Of a stretch of 64,000 nucleotides of DNA, positions 30,990 through 40,122 are shown in pieces (position 1 is the first letter of the stretch; every line of letters starts with the position of its first letter). This stretch comes from Pycnococcus provasolii (lineage: Eukaryota; Chlorophyta; Pseudoscourfieldiophyceae; Pseudoscourfieldiales). Location of the stretch: contig CP150548.1 in NCBI GenBank assembly GCA_049487715.1, positions 248,001-312,000 on the forward strand. Reading direction: 5' to 3'. The notes below the pieces were generated by a model, which was not told where the DNA came from, did no database searches, and was given only the letters and a program-made list of their open reading frames with translations. The position numbers and the translations under genes were made by a program.

Positions 30990-32461
30990 GGCTCTGGAGA
31001 AGACAGAAAATGAGAACGAAGAAGAAGAAGAGGGGCTGACGAAACCCCGAACCCGAACTTGCCTCAACATTCGAGTTCGGGGGAAAACCCGAAACAACTC
31101 CTGGGAGTCGATCTGGAACGGTAAAGAACTGGACGCGGCCGTCCTCACGGCTCACGGCGGGGCGGGCCGCGCCTTTTCTTTTCTCCTTGAAGTAAATATG
31201 ACCACGGGGAAAGTAGTGTGCCGTGTGCGTGCGACTCGACCATTGACCATTGTTAAGAGTACATACCACTCACCGAGTCTGTGTGTGCAGGCGCAGTGAG
31301 CCACCTTCTGAGTTCTGACCTTCGGAATCGCCACATACAGGTACATACAGTATGTATGGCGGCCAGGTATGGCGGCCTTCCTATTTTACCACTATCATAG
31401 AGGTGTGTCTCCCTGATCATCAACGGACACCAGCACGATACCTAGTTCTACCAAACGCCGACCTGCGACGCCGTACAGTACATGGTTTTGTATTTTACGC
31501 GTGAGTTTCCCATTCCTTTGACCTTTGAATGAGACTGATTTGACGACCGCTCGTCAAAGGTGTTCCAAATTCAAAGGTGCTCGTCAAATGCAAATGGCAA
31601 AGCTCCCAAGAAACACTTCCCAAATGTTGCAACGCCCATGAAAAACGAGCTTCAAAACGAGCAGACAAATCACAAATGTAAAATTGGAAAGTGAGAAGGC
31701 CGAGGCTCGGAGAAAGAAAAGAAGCACCTGCCTAACTAGTACTACGATAGACCACGAGAGTGCCGGCCTGCTTTGTTCCTTCCCTTCCTTCCAGTAAATT
31801 GTTGTACTTGTGCGTGTGCGAGGATCAACCTTACACTGGTATGTTTTTAAGTAAGTTTACGCCGATTAGTCGGATTAGGGTACAGTAGCACTAGGGTGTC
31901 CGTTCCCTTTGAATTGTTGTGGTCTTCGTCAAATACTCGTCAAACTCCTCTCCACTCGGCTCCATTCTCAAAAAACAAACTCATTCCGTCAACGTTCGTC
32001 ATTTCAAGTCAGCCATTCCCATTATCGTATCCAGAATAGCAGCTTTGTCTGCTTTGTCTTTGCATAAGTACTAGTCACTGACAGTGTTGCTTGTCTGTGG
32101 CTGTTTCTTGTTATCGTAGTGTCTCCTGCTGCTGCTTCTTGGAAGCTGTCTCTTCACTCTCTCGAGAGGTCACTGAGCTGACTCCTATTGGTCTCTTGAG
32201 AGTTTCGTTGACCTAAGACAGACATTCTACTCTTATTCCAAGAGGCTCTCTTTCAAAAGACTCTTACATACTGTTGTTAAGCTTAAGCTTAAGCTTAGAT
32301 ACTGGGTGTAAGGCGTACACACCTTCCTGGCCTTACGATAATTCGTTCAGTTTCGTTGAGTTAAGGCGTGCTCGTTCAAGCAACAAGTGCTCCTATTCGT
32401 TTCATTCCCTTCCAAAAACGGCACACCACATTTTCAAATTCAAACAAACAAGCACTTAAAA
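30990..32461. other. Long intergenic region with promoter motif and kinesin 5' leader
   Basis: No gene seen in about 1.47 kb. It has AACCCCGAA at 31043, with inverse TTCGGGG and ACCCGAAA copies at about 31075-31094. There is a small palindrome TACATACAGTATGTA near 31341 and a threefold AAGCTT tandem at about 32279-32297. The last 150 bases are probably the 5' UTR of the kinesin gene. Confidence 0.5.
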
Positions 32462-34747
32462 ATGGCAGCAGCACCAACCCAGCAAACAACAACAACAGAA
32501 GATGCTCTTCCACCACCCGCCGCCGCTTTAACGCCACGCACAAATACAAACGCACCAACCACATCCTCAAGCACACCGTCCAAGGCCTCCGCAACACCGT
32601 CCAAAAAATCATCCAAAGCTTCAGAACCACCTCAAAAGCGCCAACTCGCGCAACTGCAGGAACTGGTCGACGCTTCGTTGAAATTCACGCGCGTTCTCAA
32701 AAAGAAGGGTGTGTCCCAAGCCACCTTGTCAGTCTTCACGCGCATACGACCTCTCACGAAGGGCGAGCGGGCATCCGGAGGACGCTCCATCACGCGCACC
32801 GTCGACGACCAGTGCGTCGTCGTGCTCGATCCCACGGACGACTCGAAGTTCATACCAGAAGTGGACGAAGAAGGAGTCGTGCAAAGACGGCGCAAGGCGC
32901 CTGACGGACCAGCACAGGGCGTGAAGCAGATCGAAAAGAGATTCATGTTTGACCGTGCGTTCGACGGAACGTCAAACAACGTGCAGATATACGAGGCCAC
33001 CGTCGCGCCGCTCGTGCACGGCGTGCTGCGAGGACTGAACGCCACCGTCTTCGCGTACGGCGCAACCGGCTCGGGCAAGACGTACACCATGGTTGGGTCG
33101 GACTCCGACCCGGGGCTCATGCTCCTCAGCATGCGCGACATCTTCCAGTCCATTGCAAAGGAAAGCGAGGGAAGCAACAACTACGACGTCACGTGCTCGT
33201 ACTGCGAGGTGTACAACGAGCAGCTGTACGACCTGCTCTCACCCTCGGTGGACCCGCTCGAGCTGCGCGAGGATCCAGAAAAAGGTCCGATTGTCAGCGA
33301 CCTGAGGCACGTGCGCGTGCAGTCCGAGGACAGGCTGTTCGCTCTGCTGCGAGAGGGAAACCTGAGACGCAAGACGGAGTCGACGGACGCGAATGCCGTG
33401 TCCAGTCGAAGCCACGCCGTGCTTGAGATTATCGTGCGGCGGTCTGACCGAAATCACTACGTCAAGCAGGTGTACGAGGCGAAGCTCGCGCTCGTTGACC
33501 TGGCTGGCGCCGAGCGCGCACGAGAGACGAACAACGTGGGCTCCCAGCTGCGCGACGGTGCGAACATCAACCGCAGCCTGCTGGCACTCGCCAACTGCAT
33601 CAACGCGCTCGGGAAGCGGCGCAAGAAGGGATTCGTTTTCGTGCCTTTCCGCAACTCGAAGCTGACGCGCCTGCTGAAGGATGGTCTGTGCGGCAACTCG
33701 CGCACCGCGATGATTGCCACCGTGGCGCCAACCGACAAGCAGTACGCGCACACCGTCAACACGCTGAAGTACGCGGACAGAGCAAAGGAGATCAAGACCC
33801 ACGTGCGGCGCAACGCATCCACGGTGGAGGCGCACATCGCGGAGTATCAGCGCATGATCGACGCGCTGCAGGAGGAGAACTCAGACCTGCGCGCCGAGAT
33901 TGCGCTCCTTCGCAACGGGGAGGCACCCCCTCCGAAGGTTGTTGCACCAGCACCAGCACCAGCACCAGCGGCGCCGGCGCCGGCGCCGGCACCCATACCC
34001 GAGAAGCCGACGGGACCACCAGCGAAGGTGCTACTCGGTGCCGTGGAGGCGCTGGAGAAGAACACTCGCGAGCAGATGCGGCACCAGCGAGCGATGCTTG
34101 AGGCGGAGGAGCAGACGGTGCGGTTACGGTACGAGCTCGAGCAGGTGGAGGCACAGCTCGTCGACGCGAGCGGGTCCACGGGCACGCTGGGCGAGAAGGT
34201 GCTGAAGCGAAGGCAGATGATCGCAGGAGCGCTGGGTGAGCGGGAGGCGGAGAAGCGCAACGCGCTCAAGTCGGGACTTGCGGCAATGGAGGAGCGACGC
34301 GCCATCGTCACCTCTCTCGGTCCCGCAAGCAAGCCCGCAGACGGTGGCGTGGTTGGGGCGGAGGCGGTGCGCGCTGTGCACCGCGCGGGCGTCGTCGCGA
34401 TGGATCGTGCAGAGGACCGCGCGCTGATCGCCGTGCGCGACTCGATCATCGAGGAGCAGCAGGCGGTGATCCACTGCCTTTGGCGCGTCCTCGAGTGGGG
34501 CGGCATTGGGCGAGCGCGAGCATTTCAGATTGCCGCTGAGCACGGCCTGCCTGGACCACTGCCTGGCGTGACGAATGAGGATCCCGCGAGCGCCGGCGCA
34601 CGGCTCGAGCAGCAGCTCACTGGAGCACGAGCCGCGCAGAGATATAAGTGGTGGAAAGCACGACCGAGAGGTGGCGCGGATGCTTCGAAAGAAGCTGGCG
34701 GCGGCGGCGGCGGCGGCGGACCATCGTCGCATTCCCCACGCGAGTAA
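32462..34747 (+). CDS. Kinesin motor protein, kinesin-8-like
   Basis: A 761-residue microtubule motor. After a Thr/Ser/Pro-rich leader of about 80 residues, the motor domain spans about 85-440. The P-loop is GATGSGKT (about 199), switch I is NAVSSRSHAV (about 314), switch II is LVDLAGAER (about 345) and the YADRAKEIKT neck is near 445. A kinesin-8 assignment is suggested by the insertion in loop 2 (residues about 120-150) and by the ANCINALGKRRKKGFVFVPF and VNTLKYADRAKEIK segments. Kinesin-8 motors depolymerise or regulate plus ends in mitosis and cilia. The tail has an Ala/Pro repeat (about 500-520), a coiled coil (about 530-620) and a Gly run near the end. ATG 32462 follows an A-rich context. 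No intron is evident. Confidence 0.9.
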   Translation: MAAAPTQQTTTTEDALPPPAAALTPRTNTNAPTTSSSTPSKASATPSKKSSKASEPPQKRQLAQLQELVDASLKFTRVLKKKGVSQATLSVFTRIRPLTKGERASGGRSITRTVDDQCVVVLDPTDDSKFIPEVDEEGVVQRRRKAPDGPAQGVKQIEKRFMFDRAFDGTSNNVQIYEATVAPLVHGVLRGLNATVFAYGATGSGKTYTMVGSDSDPGLMLLSMRDIFQSIAKESEGSNNYDVTCSYCEVYNEQLYDLLSPSVDPLELREDPEKGPIVSDLRHVRVQSEDRLFALLREGNLRRKTESTDANAVSSRSHAVLEIIVRRSDRNHYVKQVYEAKLALVDLAGAERARETNNVGSQLRDGANINRSLLALANCINALGKRRKKGFVFVPFRNSKLTRLLKDGLCGNSRTAMIATVAPTDKQYAHTVNTLKYADRAKEIKTHVRRNASTVEAHIAEYQRMIDALQEENSDLRAEIALLRNGEAPPPKVVAPAPAPAPAAPAPAPAPIPEKPTGPPAKVLLGAVEALEKNTREQMRHQRAMLEAEEQTVRLRYELEQVEAQLVDASGSTGTLGEKVLKRRQMIAGALGEREAEKRNALKSGLAAMEERRAIVTSLGPASKPADGGVVGAEAVRAVHRAGVVAMDRAEDRALIAVRDSIIEEQQAVIHCLWRVLEWGGIGRARAFQIAAEHGLPGPLPGVTNEDPASAGARLEQQLTGARAAQRYKWWKARPRGGADASKEAGGGGGGGGPSSHSPRE

Positions 34748-35148
34748 AAAGAAAAAGAAGTACACATTGTTTTTCCTAGATTGTAGTTCTAGATTTGTGC
34801 GGTTTCTGTAGTAGCTGTGTTGTCCGTGCCGGCCAGTGGACAACGTTTACCTTAAGGCTCGAGGCCAGTCGTTACACCGTTCGGTGTGACGGCAGTCGTG
34901 ACCTTAAGGTGTAGTTTTACGTGAGAATGATGTTAAGGTGGTTACACAAAGGGGAAGGGTAAAGGGGACCTAACGCCTGAGGGCGTTACCTCCCCTTAGC
35001 CAAGGAAACCAAGTGGTTCAACCTGTCTTGGCTCCACGCCAATTAGTGAATGGACGACCGTTGGACAAAAAAAGTGCAACTTCATTACTGAATGATGGAT
35101 CTATCTCAGGTTATTATTATTATTCCATATCTCGATCGACTTCCGTCG
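34748..35148. other. Convergent intergenic region with two hairpins
   Basis: Lies between the kinesin and transporter stops. Hairpin 1, at 34870-34891, has a 9-base stem and loop GTTC, and is flanked by two ACCTTAAGG copies (34849 and 34901). Hairpin 2 pairs 34962-34977 with 34982-34997 (16 bases, two mismatches). The rest carries the dispersed 3' element listed separately. Confidence 0.5.
35043..35109 (-). repeat. Dispersed element downstream of a stop codon, copy B
   Basis: Minus-strand copy of a sequence also present at 63077-63137. The shared blocks are CTGAGAT, CATTCAGTAATGAAGT and TGTCCARCGGTYGTCCATTCAC. It begins 40 bases downstream of the transporter stop, in the same orientation as that gene. 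Confidence 0.85.
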
Positions 35149-37468
35149 TCAAACAACATGATGCTCACCACCACCATCACAACCACCACAATGCACCTCC
35201 GTGTGCATCTGGTGCACGACGAGCGGGTAAGCGAGTAGGCACCATGCAAAGTCAAGCAAGATCCACCCTTCGATGTCCTTGGAAGAGCGCAACTGATTTC
35301 GAATTGACGTGAGCGTGCACGCAAAGCACACATACAGCACCCATGCGATGGGCCATATACCACGCAGCGCGAAGGCGGACACGATGAGCACAGTCGGCCA
35401 TGCGTACAACGTGAGAGCAAGCCACGAGCCCCACACCGCCCGCCATCGCCAGGACCCTTTATCGTTGTGGAAAACATGAGAAGCAATCGAGCTCGATTGC
35501 CACCAAGGGCACACCACGGAGAGGAAGAACGCTTTCATTGCCCGTAGCGGCGTGCGCAGCCCGTCGAAATTCACAAGTGGAGTGAGTGCGTGATGCATCC
35601 AGTGTTGTCGCTGAAGATGGTGCGGCGGATGGGGCGCTAATTCGGATAGCGCTCGAGCGAGACCGCCGTCATCCTTCTTCTGCTCAACGAGCTTTTTGCA
35701 GTAGTGTGCAAGGGCGTCACGCTCGTCCGCCATATCTTGCATGGCACTCAGAGTAGATGGCACGAGGAGGAGCATGAGTATGCCAAATGGCAAACCAGCG
35801 CAAATCGACGACGCTTGCAATGCTGTGAGTGCCTCCTGTCCACCCGCCACCAGAAGAGCGGTGGCGGTCGCACCCTCTGTGAATGCCCAGAAAATGCGCT
35901 GAGGAATCGGCGAGATGGCGTCACCGTTCGAAGTCAGACTGTCGACGATAAGACTTGCGGAGTCGCTGCTCGTTACGAAGTAGAGAAGCAGACAAATGAG
36001 CGAGACGACGGAAAGGAATTCGCCAATTTGCCACGTGTCGAGCACGTCAAAGAAAATTTCAGTCGTGGCTTGGCAAGACAGCAGAGTCACATCATTAGCA
36101 GGAGATGATGGCGATGATGATGTATTATTGCTCGCGCATGTCGTGATCCCGGCCGCCTCTGTTACACGCTGCATTTCGAGCGCCTGACCGCCGAATACAC
36201 AAAACCAAAACACCTCGAATGCCACGGGCGTGACGATGCAACCGACGACAAATTCGCGTACAGTACGCCCACGCGAGATGCGCGCGAGAAACATGCCAAC
36301 GAAGGGAGCCCACGAAATCCACCAGGCGAAGTAAAATATGGTCCAGTCATTCATGAATGATTGAGTAGCTTCTGCATTATCGTCGTCTGGTGCGGTACCG
36401 AGCTGTTCGAAAGCACCCGCGTGGAAGGACAGACTTGGCAGCCACTGTAAGTAATATCCGACGCTCTGGACCATGAGGTTGAGGAAGAACCACGTGTCTC
36501 CTAGGAAGAACACGGTCACGGCGATGAATACGCTCAACAGAAAAGCGATTTCGCTTAGGCGGCGTATACCAACGTAGATTCCGCTAGCAACGCTCGCAGT
36601 CGCAATCACCGTGATAATCCACACGATTGCCACCTGTGTTGTTGTGCTATCGTTCAGCTTGAAGAGCCTGTTCAAGCCGGTGTTGATCTGCAAAACGCCA
36701 AGCCCGAGACTTGTGCACACTCCGAACACGGTCGTGGCGGCGGTAAGTCCATCAAGCAAATCGCCGATCCACGAAAATGTAAGATCGCCCAGAAGAGGGT
36801 ACAGCGTAAATTTGAAGGTTAAGGGCAAGCCTCGCGTGTACGTCGCCACTCCAACAGCGAGACCAAGCACAGCGTAAATGCCCCACGTATGGATTCCCCA
36901 GTGAAAGAGCGTGAGGTTGATGGCAGCCTGCGCGCGCTCGTTCGAAGATAACGACGAGTACCTGTTCGGGAGACTGTAGTGCCATACTATTTCATTTAGT
37001 GTGCGAGGTTGTTAGTGATTGTTGTTCATCTGCCATGGATGGTTAGAGGAAGACTTACTCGGTTCCGCGGCACCAAAGAAAAAGAGCCCTATGCCTACGC
37101 CTGTGGTGAAGAGCATGGTCATCCAGGTCAGAAAGCCAAATTCTGGCTTGTCTTTCGGCGGTCCTATGACAAGCTTGCTGTAGCGAGGGTGCAGTGCAAC
37201 GTAGATGAGGAAGAGCAGAAATACATTGATCTCCAACATGAACAGCCAAGTGAAGTGGTACGTGATCCACGTGCGCCACGACGTGAATTCGTTCGCCGCG
37301 GACGGATCGACGAGCGCCCAGATGACGAAGCCCCACAAGATGACGAGTGCAATGCCACTTGCTCGCGGATTCGTCCTCAGCGCGAGCCACATCGCCTTTG
37401 GGTGTCCGAGCTTGAAAGACACGCTTGGATCGTCCTCCCACACTCGGACTTCTTCTGCTGCTGTCGCG

Positions 37469-37500
<32 letters not shown>

Positions 37501-37620
37501 ATTGTCCTCCGACGACGATGGAGCGAGTTGTCGTCGCGCCGATTGGTTTTGGTGGTGTATACGTCGTAGGTCCCATTGCATTCCGAGCGCGCGCCAGTAC
37601 GACGGCAGAGTTTTCGCCAT
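35149..37620 (-). CDS. BCCT-family betaine/choline/carnitine-type transporter, two exons
   Basis: A secondary transporter of trimethylammonium osmolytes in the plasma or organelle membrane. Exons are 37620..37059 and 36986..35149, giving 799 residues. The intron 36987..37058 (72 bases) begins GTAAGT, ends AATAG and has a CACTAAC branch-like site. Splicing restores the family segment GIGLFFFGAAEPIWHYSLPN, followed by LTLFHWGIHTWGIYAVLGL. The aromatic substrate region is in FYFAWWISWAPFVGMFLARISRGR, and SSDSASLIVD is the conserved helix near the C-terminal part. The N-terminus contains a poly-Asn run encoded by AAC repeats (about 37467-37504). An extra C-terminal region of about 170 residues, with further hydrophobic helices, goes beyond typical BCCT proteins. 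The substrate (betaine, choline, DMSP or related) is inferred from the family only. Confidence 0.92.
36987..37058 (-). other. Intron of the BCCT transporter gene
   Basis: A 72-base GTAAGT...TAG intron with a CTAAC branch-like site. Removing it makes the BCCT core continuous across the AEP/WHY segment. Confidence 0.9.
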
Positions 37621-37907
37621 GATGAGTGAATTTCCCACGACGACGACGACGACGACGAAGACGGCGCAATGGCAAAACGAATGCGATCTGCTCCAGGGAG
37701 TGTTTTGAATTTAAACCGCGGCGAGTGCAAGCTCATTACACCATTACACATAATTTAAACCCGTTCGGGGTTTAGTGAGAAAAAATTAAAACCCGAAGAA
37801 TATCAATATTTGTCTGATCTCCCTCTGCAAAGTAGACAGGTCATCTGCCGAAAACTTTACAGAGAGTGACTAGGCCATGATGGCGTCGTCTATCTGCGTG
37901 CGGTGCA
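37621..37907. promoter_or_regulatory. Divergent promoter with AACCCCGAA-type motif
   Basis: Separates the transporter (minus) from the reductase gene (plus). The inverse TTCGGGGTT is at 37764-37772, just after an AAACCC half, and AAACCCGAA is at about 37788-37797. A shared regulatory element is inferred. Confidence 0.45.
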
Positions 37908-38930
37908 ATGTCGATGTTCGATCGGCTCAGGCGCTTCATTCCGCAGCAGAAGAAGATGATGGTGGTGAAAGCAGCCATCATCACTACTACTACTAGGTGC
38001 TGCACCACCACCACCACGACTACCGACAGTCCTCCTCCCGGCGGCGATGAATTCTCAAACGCGTGGAAGCAGTATCAGCAGCAGCAACACCGCAGCGACC
38101 GAGGAGAAGAAATGAGAAGAATCAACCCGTCGTCGCATCTGCTTCGCGCCGCCGTCATTTTAGGATCCACCAGAGACGCAAACAAACCGCCGACGCCGAG
38201 CCCTCTTGGCAAGCGTGTCGGGAAATGGGTCCAGATGGCTCTCAGCCAAAGACTGTCTCCGGCTGGACCATGTTCGTCGGAAATCGCGCCAGGAGATCGC
38301 GTGAAGTTCGGCGATCCGACGCACCAGGACTCGTACGATCTCCATTGGCCGCCATTCGAGGTGGACGTTCTCGATCCACTCTATTACCGTGAGCAGATCC
38401 CTCTTTTGCGCCGTCCAGCGTTCTCGTACGACAGCCTCGAAGACATGCCGGAATGGCTCAGAAACGTTACTGAGCGGCTGCGCAAAAGTGATTGCATCGT
38501 CTGCGTGACACCGGAGTATAACCACGGCCCTTCTCCGTCACTGGTGAATTTCATCAACCATGTCTCCGCAAGCAGCTTTGCTTTTAAGCCGTCGGCGATA
38601 ATAAGCTACAGTACAACGCACTTCGGAGGAGTGCGAGCTGCTCAAGCACTCGTGCCGATTCTCTCCGAGATGGGCTGTCTACCTGTGAGTGCAAAGGTAC
38701 ATCTCCCGCGAGCAGACAAGCTGCTCACAGAGTCAGGATTTGTCGTGGACGAGAAGGGAGATGGCAAGAGTGAACGAGCGGCGCTGAGGTACATCGGACG
38801 CACGGCTTATCAGCTGTGGTGGTGGGCTGAGGGAGCGCGACGCATGCGCGGATCGCCCCGTGGCGATCCGCACGTAGGCTCGCCACCGATGAGAGAGCTG
38901 TCACGCGGTGAACACGACTTCTTCTTCTAA
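37908..38930 (+). CDS. NADPH-dependent FMN reductase-like flavodoxin-fold protein
   Basis: A 340-residue protein. After a Thr-rich, basic leader of about 80 residues it enters the flavodoxin-like FMN_red fold: AAVILGSTRD (phosphate-binding loop of FMN), a WPPFEVDVLDPLYY segment, then VTPEYNHGPSPSLVNFINHV, a hallmark of this family that covers the flavin. STTHFGGVRAAQALVPILSEMGCLPV follows. Family members reduce quinones, azo compounds or chromate, or supply reduced flavin. The leader may target the protein to an organelle. ATG 37908 is the first ATG in frame. AATAAA at about 38982 is a candidate polyadenylation signal. No intron is evident. Confidence 0.88.
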   Translation: MSMFDRLRRFIPQQKKMMVVKAAIITTTTRCCTTTTTTTDSPPPGGDEFSNAWKQYQQQQHRSDRGEEMRRINPSSHLLRAAVILGSTRDANKPPTPSPLGKRVGKWVQMALSQRLSPAGPCSSEIAPGDRVKFGDPTHQDSYDLHWPPFEVDVLDPLYYREQIPLLRRPAFSYDSLEDMPEWLRNVTERLRKSDCIVCVTPEYNHGPSPSLVNFINHVSASSFAFKPSAIISYSTTHFGGVRAAQALVPILSEMGCLPVSAKVHLPRADKLLTESGFVVDEKGDGKSERAALRYIGRTAYQLWWWAEGARRMRGSPRGDPHVGSPPMRELSRGEHDFFF

Positions 38931-39073
38931 GAAGAGCATTCTCTTCGTTCGTCGTTGAAGAGAACAACAACAAGTTTACTGAAATAAAAGAGCCAAGCAG
39001 AAACCGTTACAAAATTATGATGCACACAACACCACATGCTGTTTTCAATTAGTTGTCATCATACTGTTGTGTC

Positions 39074-40033
39074 ATGTATCAGTCTGTCACCAATTCACCA
39101 TCCCCGTCACTCCGACGTACGTACGTCTCATCATCGTCAATCCTGGAAACCCTCGGCTGTGAGACCTGCTCGTTCACCACGGTAAATACCCACGTGCTCC
39201 TTGAATTCAGCCGCATCGCCAGACATCACAGCAAGGCACGAGTATGCCTTCTCGATCGCATTGAGCACGCGAGAGTAGATGCCATCATGTACAAATTGTG
39301 GATTATTTTCCTCCAAAACAATGTGAACTCGAAGGAAGTCGTCATCGAGCAGCTTGAGGACGAGATGAATGCCGGGTCGCCGGCACGGCAGGAGGCGGCA
39401 CGTCGACTCTTGGTCGAGATGGGTGGCGCGAGCGCGATGCGCAAAATCTCGGCACGCTCTGCATCCGTCGACGCATACCGCGAGACGGTCAAAGAGGCGG
39501 AACAATCGATGCAGAAGATGTTTGCGCACACGATGGCTGACGCACAGCGCGGGTTTCACATCGCGCTCGCGATGGACGTCATCGTTTTCGTGATTGGCGT
39601 GTTGTTGATTGCCGCAAGCGGGGTTCAGGCAATCACGAAGGACGAGTCGGCGTCCTGGGCTGGTGTTGGGGCAACTGCCGGTGGTGGTGCCCTAGCCACG
39701 ATGTACTCCCTTCTAATTGCCAAGCCACGGCAGCAAGTCAAGGCGGCGGTCGACCACCAGATGTGGATCAAGATGGTGTTTCTCGGGTATCTTAGGGAAC
39801 TTCAGCAGGCGGATCAGTCATTTGGCCGTCGCATGCTTGAGGATCGCCTGATGACGGAGGAGGAGCTGAACGGCTTCAAGCGCGCGATTCAGGACACGAT
39901 GACGAAGGGATTGATTCACATGCGCCAGGTTTGGAGCAAGGGCACGGACCTTCCAACTTCGGAAACTGGGGGTGGCTTGGGAGGGGTGCATCCGCCAAGT
40001 GCCGCCGGTACGCGCATCGCGCCCATCGAGTAG
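39074..40033 (+). CDS. Hypothetical two-helix membrane protein
   Basis: A 319-residue protein. A Ser/Thr-rich N-terminus is followed by a helical region (about 85-150) and then two adjacent membrane helices: IALAMDVIVFVIGVLLIAASGVQ at about 172-194 (given here as the approximate hydrophobic stretch) and AGVGATAGGGALATMYSLLIA. A soluble helical tail then runs to about 280, containing WIKMVFLGYLRELQQADQSF. The arrangement recalls two-helix membrane modules that accompany TRADD-N-like domains in cyanobacteria, but this is a weak resemblance. The frame is open to a TTG at 39053; ATG 39074 is the first ATG. The first 80 residues are less convincing, so the true start could be the Met at about residue 71. 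The function is unknown. Confidence 0.65.
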   Translation: MYQSVTNSPSPSLRRTYVSSSSILETLGCETCSFTTVNTHVLLEFSRIARHHSKARVCLLDRIEHARVDAIMYKLWIIFLQNNVNSKEVVIEQLEDEMNAGSPARQEAARRLLVEMGGASAMRKISARSASVDAYRETVKEAEQSMQKMFAHTMADAQRGFHIALAMDVIVFVIGVLLIAASGVQAITKDESASWAGVGATAGGGALATMYSLLIAKPRQQVKAAVDHQMWIKMVFLGYLRELQQADQSFGRRMLEDRLMTEEELNGFKRAIQDTMTKGLIHMRQVWSKGTDLPTSETGGGLGGVHPPSAAGTRIAPIE

Positions 40034-40122
40034 TCCGGAAATGTTAGACATGTATAATAAACAAAAATCTAAATCTAAATTAGTCTAAACCAAAACAAAA
40101 TAACACTCATTTACTTTTCACC

